From positions 1-64,000 of the forward strand of contig NZ_SIRE01000020.1 in assembly GCF_004307995.1 (NCBI RefSeq): 64,000 nt of DNA, given 5' to 3'. Numbering within the stretch: the first letter of the stretch is position 1; the number at the start of each line of letters is the position of its first letter. The notes under the pieces are model-generated. The model was given only the letters and a program-made list of their open reading frames with translations, was not told the origin of the DNA and searched no databases. Source of the DNA: Paenibacillus thalictri. GTDB lineage: Bacteria > Bacillota > Bacilli > Paenibacillales > NBRC-103111. This document shows positions 52,988 through 60,431 of the stretch, one piece after another. The translations under genes were made by a program, and so were the position numbers.

Positions 52988-54049
52988 ATGAACAAACAAA
53001 CCGTAATATTCAAATCAGGGATCCATTCGGTGATTGCCCGCAGGCTGCTTATTGTCATATGCCTGGGGGCTTTTGGTTTGTCTGTATGGAAGCTCGCGGT
53101 TATGGCCGCAGGGAGCTACGAGGTTCGCAAAGATGCGGCGGAGGCACGGCAATTGTATTACGGTGCGGAAAATGCAGGAACGGCGGCATTGGCCGTATCG
53201 GCCGGGCAAACGGATTCCGTGGCGTTCTCGTCCGGCAAGAGCCAATTAGCGGCGGAATCGGATTCCAGCACCGGGCGGGAATCCGTCGGAATGCGGTCCG
53301 GTGAGGCTGGCGCGGACAGGGCCGCAGCTCCTGACATAACCGATAGCGTTGGCGCTGAACGTGCCGCGGCGGTTCCGGATATTGCCGAGCGTTTAGGCGC
53401 TGGGCGCGCTGCCTCCTCGGACATTGCCGGCATGCTGCCTGCTGGAGCGTCTTTGCCGAGTCAACTGCAGCTTCCGTTCCCGGTGATCCGCGACTCGTTC
53501 CGCGGGCTGCTTGCCCTGAATCCGGACATTGTCGGCTGGGTGAAGGTGGGCGATACATCCATCGACTATCCTGTGCTGCAAGCGGCAGACAATGAATATT
53601 ATTTGCACCGCAGCTATAAGCGGGAGGAATCGGATGCGGGCAGCATTTTTATGGATTTTCGCAATAAGCCGCTTGAGGCCGAACGGAATACGATCTTGTA
53701 TGGTCATCGGATGAAAAACGGGACGATGTTCGGAGATTTAAAAAAATATATGGAACGCGATTTTTTTGAAAAACACCGCACATTTCGATACGATACGTTG
53801 TCGGCAAGCTACGATGTGGATATTTTCTCTGTATATACAACGACAGCCGACGTCAATTACATTGAAACGGAATTTGCCGATGCCGCGGAATTCACCCTTT
53901 TTTTACAGCAAATCCGTGAACGCTCTCTTTATAAGACAGATATGGAGCATGGTGCCGGGGATCGGATTATTACGTTGTCCACTTGCGATTATACGCTGGA
54001 TCCGAAGGCAGGCAGGCTTGTGGTCCACGGAAAGCTGACCAGACGGTAG
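52988..54049 (+). CDS. srtB: Class B sortase with a long repetitive membrane-proximal region
   Basis: 353-residue transpeptidase that anchors wall proteins. An N-terminal membrane helix is followed by about 100 residues of low complexity, with repeats ending APDITDSVGAERAAA, VPDIAERLGAGRAAS and SSDIAGMLPAG, before the catalytic domain (about 165-353). Catalytic His240 is in ILYGHRMKNG and Cys333 in ITLSTCDYTLD; an Arg follows in AGRLVVHG. Typical SrtB proteins have about 240 residues, so the insert is unusual and may span the wall. ATG two codons after a GTG, behind AAGAAGGTG. Last gene of the heme operon; its obvious client is the NPQTG protein at 44887. Confidence 0.93.
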   Translation: MNKQTVIFKSGIHSVIARRLLIVICLGAFGLSVWKLAVMAAGSYEVRKDAAEARQLYYGAENAGTAALAVSAGQTDSVAFSSGKSQLAAESDSSTGRESVGMRSGEAGADRAAAPDITDSVGAERAAAVPDIAERLGAGRAASSDIAGMLPAGASLPSQLQLPFPVIRDSFRGLLALNPDIVGWVKVGDTSIDYPVLQAADNEYYLHRSYKREESDAGSIFMDFRNKPLEAERNTILYGHRMKNGTMFGDLKKYMERDFFEKHRTFRYDTLSASYDVDIFSVYTTTADVNYIETEFADAAEFTLFLQQIRERSLYKTDMEHGAGDRIITLSTCDYTLDPKAGRLVVHGKLTRR

Positions 54050-54099
54050 TCTAAATCCCGAGCACGCCTCCCGGTGTCACATATGGTACTCGCTCACCA

Positions 54100-55230
54100 T
54101 CAAACAAACCGCGACAACGAAAACGGCGATATGTCCAGCTTGCTCGCTCCGTTCACAACCAACTCGCTTAGTACCTCGCCGACCACGCTGCCAAACTTGA
54201 AGCCGTGGCCGGAAAAACCGCATGCCAGCTTCACGTGAGGATATTCCGGGTGATGGTCGATGATAAAATGCTCGTCCGGCGTCATCGTGTAGATGCATAC
54301 TTTTCCCGCCAAAATCCGCCGCGCGGCTTGCGGCATGAATTTCTCCATAAACGCGGTGACATCCCCGCGATCCTCGGGATAACCGCCAAATTCCCGGTTC
54401 ATCGTATCCGGATCGATTTCTTGACCTCCATCGTGTCTGCCTACCTTGATTCCACTGCCCCCAATGCTGGGGAAGCCGTAATAAAATTGTCCCGCATCGG
54501 AGCAAATAAACGCCGGAAATACGCTTTGATCGTACAGAGCTTCCTCCGCTTCAAACCAAGCGACCGTTTTACGGAGCGGCTGCAGCGGCAGTGACAATCC
54601 GCTCATCAGCTTGCCCGTCCAAGCGCCTGCGCTCACGATAAGCTGGTCAGCCCGGAAAAGGCCCTCCGATGTACGCACCGAACACCCGTCCGGGTGAAGC
54701 TCTACCGCTTCCACCGCCGCCTGTTTAAATTCCGCTGCCGGTGAAGCCAGCGCCATTTCCAGGCTGGTGCGGACGCACTGCTCGCTGAACAATACGCCGG
54801 CTCCTTGTTCCCAGCCGCCGACCACATCGTCCGGGACGCCGATTCCCGGCCAGCGTTTCCTGATTTCTTCTGCGGCAAGCAGCTCGTAAGACAGGCCAAA
54901 CCGGGAGGCACTTTTGATCCCCTCTTTAATCAGGTTCGTGTCCGGTCTTCCGAAGCTGAGCACGCCGGTTTGGGCAAACAGCTTGGCGCCGCTTTCCTCC
55001 GACATGTCCCGCCACAATTCGTATGCGCGCCGAATCAGCGGTACATACATCTCGCCGTCGCCGTATGCGAAACGGATGATCCGGGTGTCTCCGTGGTGGC
55101 TCCCCCGGTCGTGCGGAGGCAGATGCGCATCCAGCATCAGCGTCCGTATCCCTTGCTTGGCGAGAAAATAAGCGGCCGTGCTTCCCATTGTGCCAGCGCC
55201 GACAATAATGACATCATAACTCCGATTCAT
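54100..55230 (-). CDS. solA: FAD-dependent N-methyl amino acid oxidase (SolA/monomeric sarcosine oxidase type)
   Basis: 376-residue flavoenzyme. FAD-binding GAGTMGSTAAYFLAKQG starts at residue 11; SHHGDTRIIRFAYGDGEMYVPL is the characteristic MSOX/MTOX block; and the Cys in KLACGFSGHGFKFG is where FAD is covalently attached in sarcosine oxidase. It would oxidise an N-methylated amino acid such as sarcosine or N-methyltryptophan, giving formaldehyde and hydrogen peroxide. The ATG follows AAGGAGGGGATCGA and overlaps the upstream stop (ATGA), so it is coupled to the desulfidase-family gene. The substrate is not fixed by sequence. Confidence 0.88.
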   Translation of the reverse strand: MNRSYDVIIVGAGTMGSTAAYFLAKQGIRTLMLDAHLPPHDRGSHHGDTRIIRFAYGDGEMYVPLIRRAYELWRDMSEESGAKLFAQTGVLSFGRPDTNLIKEGIKSASRFGLSYELLAAEEIRKRWPGIGVPDDVVGGWEQGAGVLFSEQCVRTSLEMALASPAAEFKQAAVEAVELHPDGCSVRTSEGLFRADQLIVSAGAWTGKLMSGLSLPLQPLRKTVAWFEAEEALYDQSVFPAFICSDAGQFYYGFPSIGGSGIKVGRHDGGQEIDPDTMNREFGGYPEDRGDVTAFMEKFMPQAARRILAGKVCIYTMTPDEHFIIDHHPEYPHVKLACGFSGHGFKFGSVVGEVLSELVVNGASKLDISPFSLSRFV

Positions 55231-56558
55231 TCGATCCCCTCCTTTGGTTCAACGGACAACCCGTATGGTTTTGTTTTCAAAAAGCTGCCGTTAATCATCT
55301 GCAGCACGACCGGGTCGAGCCGGTTCATTTCAGTAAAAACGCCCGCGACATGGCGAATCGTCTCGTCGACGTCATCCGACACGATGCCGTCGGATGAGGT
55401 GGCAATGGCGCCTTGAAGCGCAAGCAGCGCCGAATAATAAGCTTCCACGGCGGTGGAGCTGACTTTGAAGGAGCAGCCGTAGTTGGCGCCGTCGCAGATG
55501 ATGCCGGTTGGTCCGGCGGCGATGTTTTTCGTCGCTCCAGCCATTTGGGGCAAGCTGCCTCCAAGCATCCAGACAATCGCCGGACTGGTGCCCATCGCCA
55601 CGAGAATGCTGCCGCAGGAGGAGGTTAATCTTCCGGTCAGCTGCTTCATGTAAATATGAATCAGGTTGGCCAGCGCCGCCCCTCTTTGCAGCGTTTCCTG
55701 CGGCAATCCGTGCTGCTCGCTGACCACCCACAACGGCACGGTTGCGCCGAGACCCAGGTTGCCGCTTCCCGCGCTCGACATGACCGGCAGGGGGCAGCCG
55801 CCCATTCTTGCATCGACCCCCGCGGAGGTGAGGATTTTGATTTTCATGCCAAGATCTTCGGAAGCACCGTACTGCGGAAACAGTTTGGCAAACGCCTGGC
55901 TGATTTTCAGTCCCCGCGGCTGCCGCAGACCTTCCAGGATGAAAGTTTTATTTGTCTCGATGCCCTCGTGAACAAAATCAATATCCTCCAAAGCGACCGT
56001 TTCCGCAAAACAAACCAGATCCTCCAGCTTGTACCCCAGAGACAGCAGCGTTTCATCGGCTTCTTCTGGACGGGTATAGATCATCTGGCCGTCCACTGCA
56101 ATGCGGCAGACGCGAAGATAGTCCCGCCTCACAGTAACCTCGGCCGTCCCGCCATCTTTTGCCGTAATGCGGGCCTTAATAGTCAATTCCGTATCCGTGC
56201 GGCTCTCGCGTACTTCCACTTGCTGTTGTGCAACGGTCAATTCTGCCAGCCGGACCTGCTCGCCGGTTAGACCGTGAAATATTTCAAAACCCGCCTTCGA
56301 TTGCCCCATCACATAACCTAATGCGGCAGCGAGCGGAATGCCTTTTCCGGTTGTGCCGGGAATATCGACGTTATATCCATTTTTAAAAATGTTCGGGCTG
56401 AGCTCTAGCTCGATCTTATCTAGATTTTGTACATCCCTGGACGGCAGCTGTTCTGCGGCCAGTGCAACCGCCGATGCAATCGCTGCCGGGTCCGTGCAGC
56501 CCGTAGCCAATTTAAATTCAGCTTTCAGCAAATCAAGCAGAAGCTTCTGTTTTTGCAT
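55227..56558 (-). CDS. L-cysteine desulfidase/serine dehydratase alpha-like protein (UPF0597, CyuA family)
   Basis: 443-residue iron-sulfur lyase of the CyuA/YhaM family, which degrades L-cysteine (or serine) to pyruvate and ammonia. Cysteine-containing cluster motifs are ATGCTDPAAI near residue 22, MGGCPLPVMSSAGSGNLG, SSCGSILVAMGTSPAI and CDGANYGCSFKVS. The ATG at 56558 follows AAAGGTTGTGG weakly; a TTG one codon earlier is possible. It is the first gene of a two-gene leftward unit with solA, divergent from the ROK repressor, whose operator lies in the shared region. Confidence 0.87.
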   Translation of the reverse strand: MQKQKLLLDLLKAEFKLATGCTDPAAIASAVALAAEQLPSRDVQNLDKIELELSPNIFKNGYNVDIPGTTGKGIPLAAALGYVMGQSKAGFEIFHGLTGEQVRLAELTVAQQQVEVRESRTDTELTIKARITAKDGGTAEVTVRRDYLRVCRIAVDGQMIYTRPEEADETLLSLGYKLEDLVCFAETVALEDIDFVHEGIETNKTFILEGLRQPRGLKISQAFAKLFPQYGASEDLGMKIKILTSAGVDARMGGCPLPVMSSAGSGNLGLGATVPLWVVSEQHGLPQETLQRGAALANLIHIYMKQLTGRLTSSCGSILVAMGTSPAIVWMLGGSLPQMAGATKNIAAGPTGIICDGANYGCSFKVSSTAVEAYYSALLALQGAIATSSDGIVSDDVDETIRHVAGVFTEMNRLDPVVLQMINGSFLKTKPYGLSVEPKEGIE

Positions 56559-56695
56559 CAAACGACCACAACCTTTCGCTTAGCGGCATAGCGCCGGTGA
56601 ATGAGAAAATGGATGGAGTATATTATGAGTTGTAATGCAAGTGGGAACGGCATGTCAAGAAAATTATATAAAGTAAAAAAATGTAAAGTTAAATA

Positions 56696-56725
56696 TTGAC
56701 AAATTTTCGAGTCGGGCTGTAATAT
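56696..56725 (+). promoter_or_regulatory. Promoter of the ROK regulator gene
   Basis: TTGACA (56696-56701) and TAATAT (56720-56725) are 18 bases apart, 55 bases before the start codon. Confidence 0.75.
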
Positions 56726-56741
56726 ATTTACAAACACTTTG

Positions 56742-56758
56742 TTAGTTCGATTAACTAA
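56742..56758. promoter_or_regulatory. XylR/ROK-type operator
   Basis: TTAGTT and AACTAA arms around CGATT. This is the half-site pattern of Bacillus XylR operators and lies downstream of the -10 box, so autorepression by the ROK protein is likely. Confidence 0.65.
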
Positions 56759-56779
56759 TGAAGGCGGTGATCCAAGTCG

Positions 56780-57964
56780 TTGTTATCGCGAACCCGAACA
56801 GGCAGCACTAAGTTTGTGAAGCAATTAAACCGTAAGGACATTCTGCAGCTGCTTAAGCAAAAAAGCATGTCCCGCGCCGATCTGGCGAAGGAGACGCGGT
56901 TAAGCCGGCCTTGCATCTCCGCTTTGGTCGATGAAATGATCCAAGAGGGCTGGATTTACGAGGCGGGAATCGGCCAGTCCCGAGGCGGTCGCAAACCGAT
57001 CCTGCTCGACTTCAATTCGCAGGCGTTTGCGGTGGCGGGTGCCATCTTCGAAGGCAGCGAGCTGCAGCTGGCGATCGCCGATTTGAAAGGCAGCATTTTG
57101 GCGCGTTACCGCACTCATCTGGCTCAGCCGAATTGCGGGGAAACGGCGCTGCAGGAGCTGGAGAGCGGACTAAAAGTTCTGCTTAAGGACAGCGGCACCG
57201 ATAAAAACAAGCTGCTTGGTATCGGCGTTGGCTTGCCCGGCATTACCCAGCGCCGCAGCGGTACGATCAGCTACGCTCCCAGTACGGGCTGGATGGGACT
57301 GCCCGTACAGAAGGAAATTGAGGAACGGCTTGGTCTTCCGGTCATCATCGATAACGATGTCAATATGATGGCGTTAGGCGAATATTACGAAGGCGTCGGC
57401 GCCGCTTTTTCCAATCTGGTCTACATGTATGTCGGGACCGGGATCGGGGCGGGCATCGTGCTTGACGGCCAGTTGTACAGAGGCAGCACGGAGGCGGCGG
57501 GCGAGATCGGTTATATGATGATCGGCGCGTTCGGCAGCCGGCAATTCGGGGACTATGGCGTGTTCGAGCAAAATTATGCGCTCCCCGGCATTTTTCAGAA
57601 AACGAAGAAGATATATGGCGACGGTGTCGTCGACGAATCCGAGAGTGCGGTAAAACAGCTCGCCGTCCGGGCAAGGAACGGGGATAATAAGGCTGAAGCG
57701 CTGCTTAAAGACATATTCAAACATTGGACCTTCGGTATCGCGAATGTGCTCAGTGTGCTTAACCCCGAGCTGCTTATTTTAAGCGGCGAAATGATACATA
57801 TTCACGAGGAAGGCTTGCAGGAGATGATGGGGCAGCTGGCGTCATGGGTGCCTGTCGTGCCAAACATCAGAAAGGCTTCGCTTGGGCAACAAGCGGGAAT
57901 TGTCGGAGCTGTGCACTGTGTGCTGGAATCGGTGTCCGATCAAATGCCGCTCACTATAATTTAG
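56780..57964 (+). CDS. ROK-family transcriptional repressor (XylR/NagC-like)
   Basis: 394-residue regulator. An N-terminal winged helix (LNRKDILQLLKQKSMSRADLAKETRLSRPCISALVDEMIQEGWI) precedes a ROK sugar-binding domain (GVGLPGI, VIIDNDVNMMALGEYYEG, YVGTGIGAGIVLDGQLYRGSTEAAGEIGYM). The Cys-rich zinc motif of many ROK proteins is replaced by GAFGSRQFGDYGVFEQ. The start is TTG, 11 bases after AAGGCGGTGA; GTG at codon 13 is an alternative. It stands 10 bases before the ABC importer genes it probably controls, responding to their sugar. Confidence 0.87.
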   Translation: MLSRTRTGSTKFVKQLNRKDILQLLKQKSMSRADLAKETRLSRPCISALVDEMIQEGWIYEAGIGQSRGGRKPILLDFNSQAFAVAGAIFEGSELQLAIADLKGSILARYRTHLAQPNCGETALQELESGLKVLLKDSGTDKNKLLGIGVGLPGITQRRSGTISYAPSTGWMGLPVQKEIEERLGLPVIIDNDVNMMALGEYYEGVGAAFSNLVYMYVGTGIGAGIVLDGQLYRGSTEAAGEIGYMMIGAFGSRQFGDYGVFEQNYALPGIFQKTKKIYGDGVVDESESAVKQLAVRARNGDNKAEALLKDIFKHWTFGIANVLSVLNPELLILSGEMIHIHEEGLQEMMGQLASWVPVVPNIRKASLGQQAGIVGAVHCVLESVSDQMPLTII

Positions 57965-57974
57965 GAGGAATTTT

Positions 57975-59123
57975 GTGAGAACGAAGGGGAAAGCAAGAAA
58001 AACGTTGTTTGCAAGCGTCCTGATGACATTGGCATTAACCGTGTCCGCGTGCGGCGGCGGGAGCGCGCCCGCAGCCCAGCCTGCACCTGTGCCCGCACCG
58101 GCCAAAACACCCGATGCGCCGAAACCGGCTGAGACGGCCAAACCTGCGGAAGCTCCGAAACCTGCCGAAAAGCAGAAGCTTGTGCTGTACACAGGCCGGG
58201 ACAACAGCGTAACCGACGTTGTCATGCCGAAGTTCAAAGAAAAGTATCCGAACATCGACGTCGAAATCGTACTGCTTGGCGCGCAGCAAATTTTGGAGCG
58301 GGTGCGTGCGGAAAAAACGAATCCGCAGGGCGATTTCTGGTGGGGCGGCACCAGCGCGGCTTTGAGTACGGCGGCGGAGGAGGGATTGCTGGATACGGTG
58401 AAGCCCGCTTTTGGCGACAAGATTCCGGCGCAATACAAGGACGCCAAAGACCGCTGGTACGGCGAGATGCTGCTTCCCGAAGTCATTATGTATAATACCG
58501 AAGCGGTCAAAAAAGAAGATGCCCCAAAAGATTGGGACGACGTCATCGATCCAAAATACAAAAACAAAATCATCATCCGCGACGTGCTCCCCTCCGGCAC
58601 GATGAGAACGATTTATGGAGCGATGATTTTCCGTCAAAGCCCGACCGATTTCAAAAAAGGCTACGATTGGTTGTTGAAACTGGACGCCAACACCAAGGAG
58701 TACGCCGCCGATCCGACCGCGATGCTGCTGAAGCTGGCCCGTCAGGAGGGCACTATCGGCTTGTGGAACCTGCAGGACGTGATGTTCCAGAAGGTGAACA
58801 AAAAGCTGCCGCTCGATTTTGTTTATCCGGCCAGCGGAGCACCGATTCTTGTCGATGGCGTCGGCGTGATCAAAGGGGCCAAAAATAAAGATGCCGCCGT
58901 GAAGTTTTATGACTTCCTGTTCGAGCCGAAGCTGCGGGCCGAGCTTGCGGAAACGTTGTTCCAAATCCCGACCCGCGAAGACATCAGCAAAGATACGCTG
59001 CCTTCGTGGCTGAAGGGGCTGGATCTGAAGCCGCTGCCGCTTGATTGGAACGTCATGACCGCCAAGGATAAGGAATGGATGGAATATTGGGATCAGAACA
59101 TCAAGGGCAAAGGCAAGAAATAA
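57975..59123 (+). CDS. Solute-binding lipoprotein of an iron/spermidine-type ABC importer
   Basis: 382-residue lipoprotein with lipobox LTVSAC followed by a Pro/Ala/Lys-rich tether (PAPAKTPDAPKPAETAKPAE). The mature protein begins KLVLYTGRDNSVTDVVMPKF and has VMYNTEAVKKEDAPKDWDDVIDPKYKNKIIIRD, the pattern of FutA/AfuA-type and 2-aminoethylphosphonate-type proteins. The paired tyrosines that hold ferric iron in FutA are not evident, so another anionic solute, such as a sugar phosphate or phosphonate, is plausible. GTG start after TAGGAGGAATTTT, 10 bases behind the ROK repressor. Confidence 0.85.
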   Translation: MRTKGKARKTLFASVLMTLALTVSACGGGSAPAAQPAPVPAPAKTPDAPKPAETAKPAEAPKPAEKQKLVLYTGRDNSVTDVVMPKFKEKYPNIDVEIVLLGAQQILERVRAEKTNPQGDFWWGGTSAALSTAAEEGLLDTVKPAFGDKIPAQYKDAKDRWYGEMLLPEVIMYNTEAVKKEDAPKDWDDVIDPKYKNKIIIRDVLPSGTMRTIYGAMIFRQSPTDFKKGYDWLLKLDANTKEYAADPTAMLLKLARQEGTIGLWNLQDVMFQKVNKKLPLDFVYPASGAPILVDGVGVIKGAKNKDAAVKFYDFLFEPKLRAELAETLFQIPTREDISKDTLPSWLKGLDLKPLPLDWNVMTAKDKEWMEYWDQNIKGKGKK

Positions 59124-59132
59124 GGCGAATAC

Positions 59133-59163
59133 GAGGCGGAGTAGAAGTTCTTACTCCGCCTTG
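59133..59163 (+). other. Stem-loop after the binding-protein gene
   Basis: AGGCGGAGTA pairs with TACTCCGCCT around GAAGTTCT. No T-run follows, so it may stabilise the mRNA 3' end rather than stop transcription. Confidence 0.5.
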
Positions 59164-59180
59164 CTGCAAATAGGATTCAT

Positions 59181-59302
59181 GCTTACGAAGTGAACTTTGC
59201 AAAGCAAAGTTCTTAGGTCGATGCTTACTAAGTGAACTTTGCTGAAGCAAAGTTCTTAGGTCCAGCTTACGAAGTGAACTTTGCTAAAGCAAAGTTCTTA
59301 GG
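59181..59302 (+). repeat. Three tandem 42-base hairpin repeats
   Basis: Copies at 59181-59217, 59223-59260 and 59265-59302 share GCTTACGAAGTGAACTTTGC and GCAAAGTTCTTAGG. Each folds into a perfect 9-bp stem (GAACTTTGC / GCAAAGTTC) with loops AAA, TGAA or TAAA. The last copy's end, TTAGGAGGG, provides the ribosome site of the ATPase gene. Confidence 0.85.
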
Positions 59303-59312
59303 AGGGTCCAAG

Positions 59313-60431
59313 TTGATCGATGTTACATTAAGCCGCATTAGCAAACAGTTCGGCAAGGTGAACGGCGTTGAGGAGGTGGACATCCGCATCCGGCCGGGGG
59401 AGTTTTTTACGCTGCTGGGTCCGAGCGGCTGCGGCAAAACGACGACGCTGCGTATGATCGCGGGATTTTATTACCCCAGCTCGGGCCGTATTTTGTTCGG
59501 CGACAGAGACGTCACTTATCTTCCGCCCCATAAACGAAACACCGGCATGGTATTTCAAAATTACGCCTTATTTCCGCACATGACCGTTTTTGAAAATGTC
59601 GCCTTTGGGCTGCAAGTGCGCAAAAAAGACAAAACGTTTATTAAAGACAAGGTGGAGCAGGCTTTAAAGCAGGTGCATCTGCAAGGCTACGGCAGCCGCA
59701 GAATCGACCAGCTGTCGGGCGGCCAGCAGCAGCGTGTGGCGTTGGCCAGGGCGCTGGTGATCGAACCGAGCATTTTGCTGCTTGATGAGCCTTTGTCCAA
59801 CCTCGACGCAAAGCTGCGGGAGGAAACCCGTCTGGAAATCAAAAAGCTGCAGCTGGAGCTTGGCATCACCACGATTTATGTGACCCACGACCAAGCGGAG
59901 GCTATGGCGATGTCCGACCGCATTATGGTCATGCAGGGCGGCGCGGTGCAGCAGCTCGGGAGCCCGCAGGACATCTACAACCGTCCGGCCAACCGGTTTG
60001 TCGCGTCGTTTATCGGCGAGACCAACTTGTGGGACGGCCGTGTGGAAAAAGTCGAAAACAACGAGGTGTATGTCCGGATCACCGACGATCTGCTCGTTTG
60101 CGGCTTAGCCCGCAATGCGTCTTCCGACTGCAGCCTGGCCCCGGGCAGCGCGGTGACCGTATCGATTCGGCCCGAATCCGTCGTGGAAGCGGGAGGGGAA
60201 ACGTTCAGCGAACCGAACGGAGCGCTTTCTGGCGATAATAACCGCGTCACCGGCACGGTCGTCATCTCCGAATTTGTAGGCGCCAGCGTCAATTACGTGA
60301 CGGAGGTCGGAGAGCAGCCGCTGAAAGCGATGTTTGTCAATCAAAGCCACCGATTGCGCGAACGCGGAGAGAAGATCGCCTTTCATATTCCGAAGGAACA
60401 GCTTTATTTTGTAGGACATGGGGGATTGTGA
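59313..60431 (+). CDS. ABC transporter ATPase (PotA/FbpC type)
   Basis: 372-residue importer ATPase. Walker A is GPSGCGKTT, signature LSGGQQQRVALARAL, Walker B ILLLDEPLSNLD and switch VTHDQAEAM. The C-terminal TOBE regulatory region (about 240-372) is present. The start TTG lies 7 bases after AGGAGGG, which is part of the tandem hairpin repeat; a frame continuing upstream through the repeats is open but is unlikely to be translated. The stop directly abuts the permease start (TGAGTG). Cytoplasmic energiser for the permease that follows. Confidence 0.92.
   Translation: MIDVTLSRISKQFGKVNGVEEVDIRIRPGEFFTLLGPSGCGKTTTLRMIAGFYYPSSGRILFGDRDVTYLPPHKRNTGMVFQNYALFPHMTVFENVAFGLQVRKKDKTFIKDKVEQALKQVHLQGYGSRRIDQLSGGQQQRVALARALVIEPSILLLDEPLSNLDAKLREETRLEIKKLQLELGITTIYVTHDQAEAMAMSDRIMVMQGGAVQQLGSPQDIYNRPANRFVASFIGETNLWDGRVEKVENNEVYVRITDDLLVCGLARNASSDCSLAPGSAVTVSIRPESVVEAGGETFSEPNGALSGDNNRVTGTVVISEFVGASVNYVTEVGEQPLKAMFVNQSHRLRERGEKIAFHIPKEQLYFVGHGGL

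Noticed and set aside
59181-59302. CRISPR array
   Set aside because: Three near-identical repeats with spacers of only a few bases and internal stems, and no cas genes in the window.
59232-59312. 27-residue N-terminal extension of the ATPase encoded by the hairpin repeats
   Set aside because: The TTG at 59313 has an ideal AGGAGGG site and gives the standard ATPase start; the repeats fold into stems that would hinder earlier initiation.
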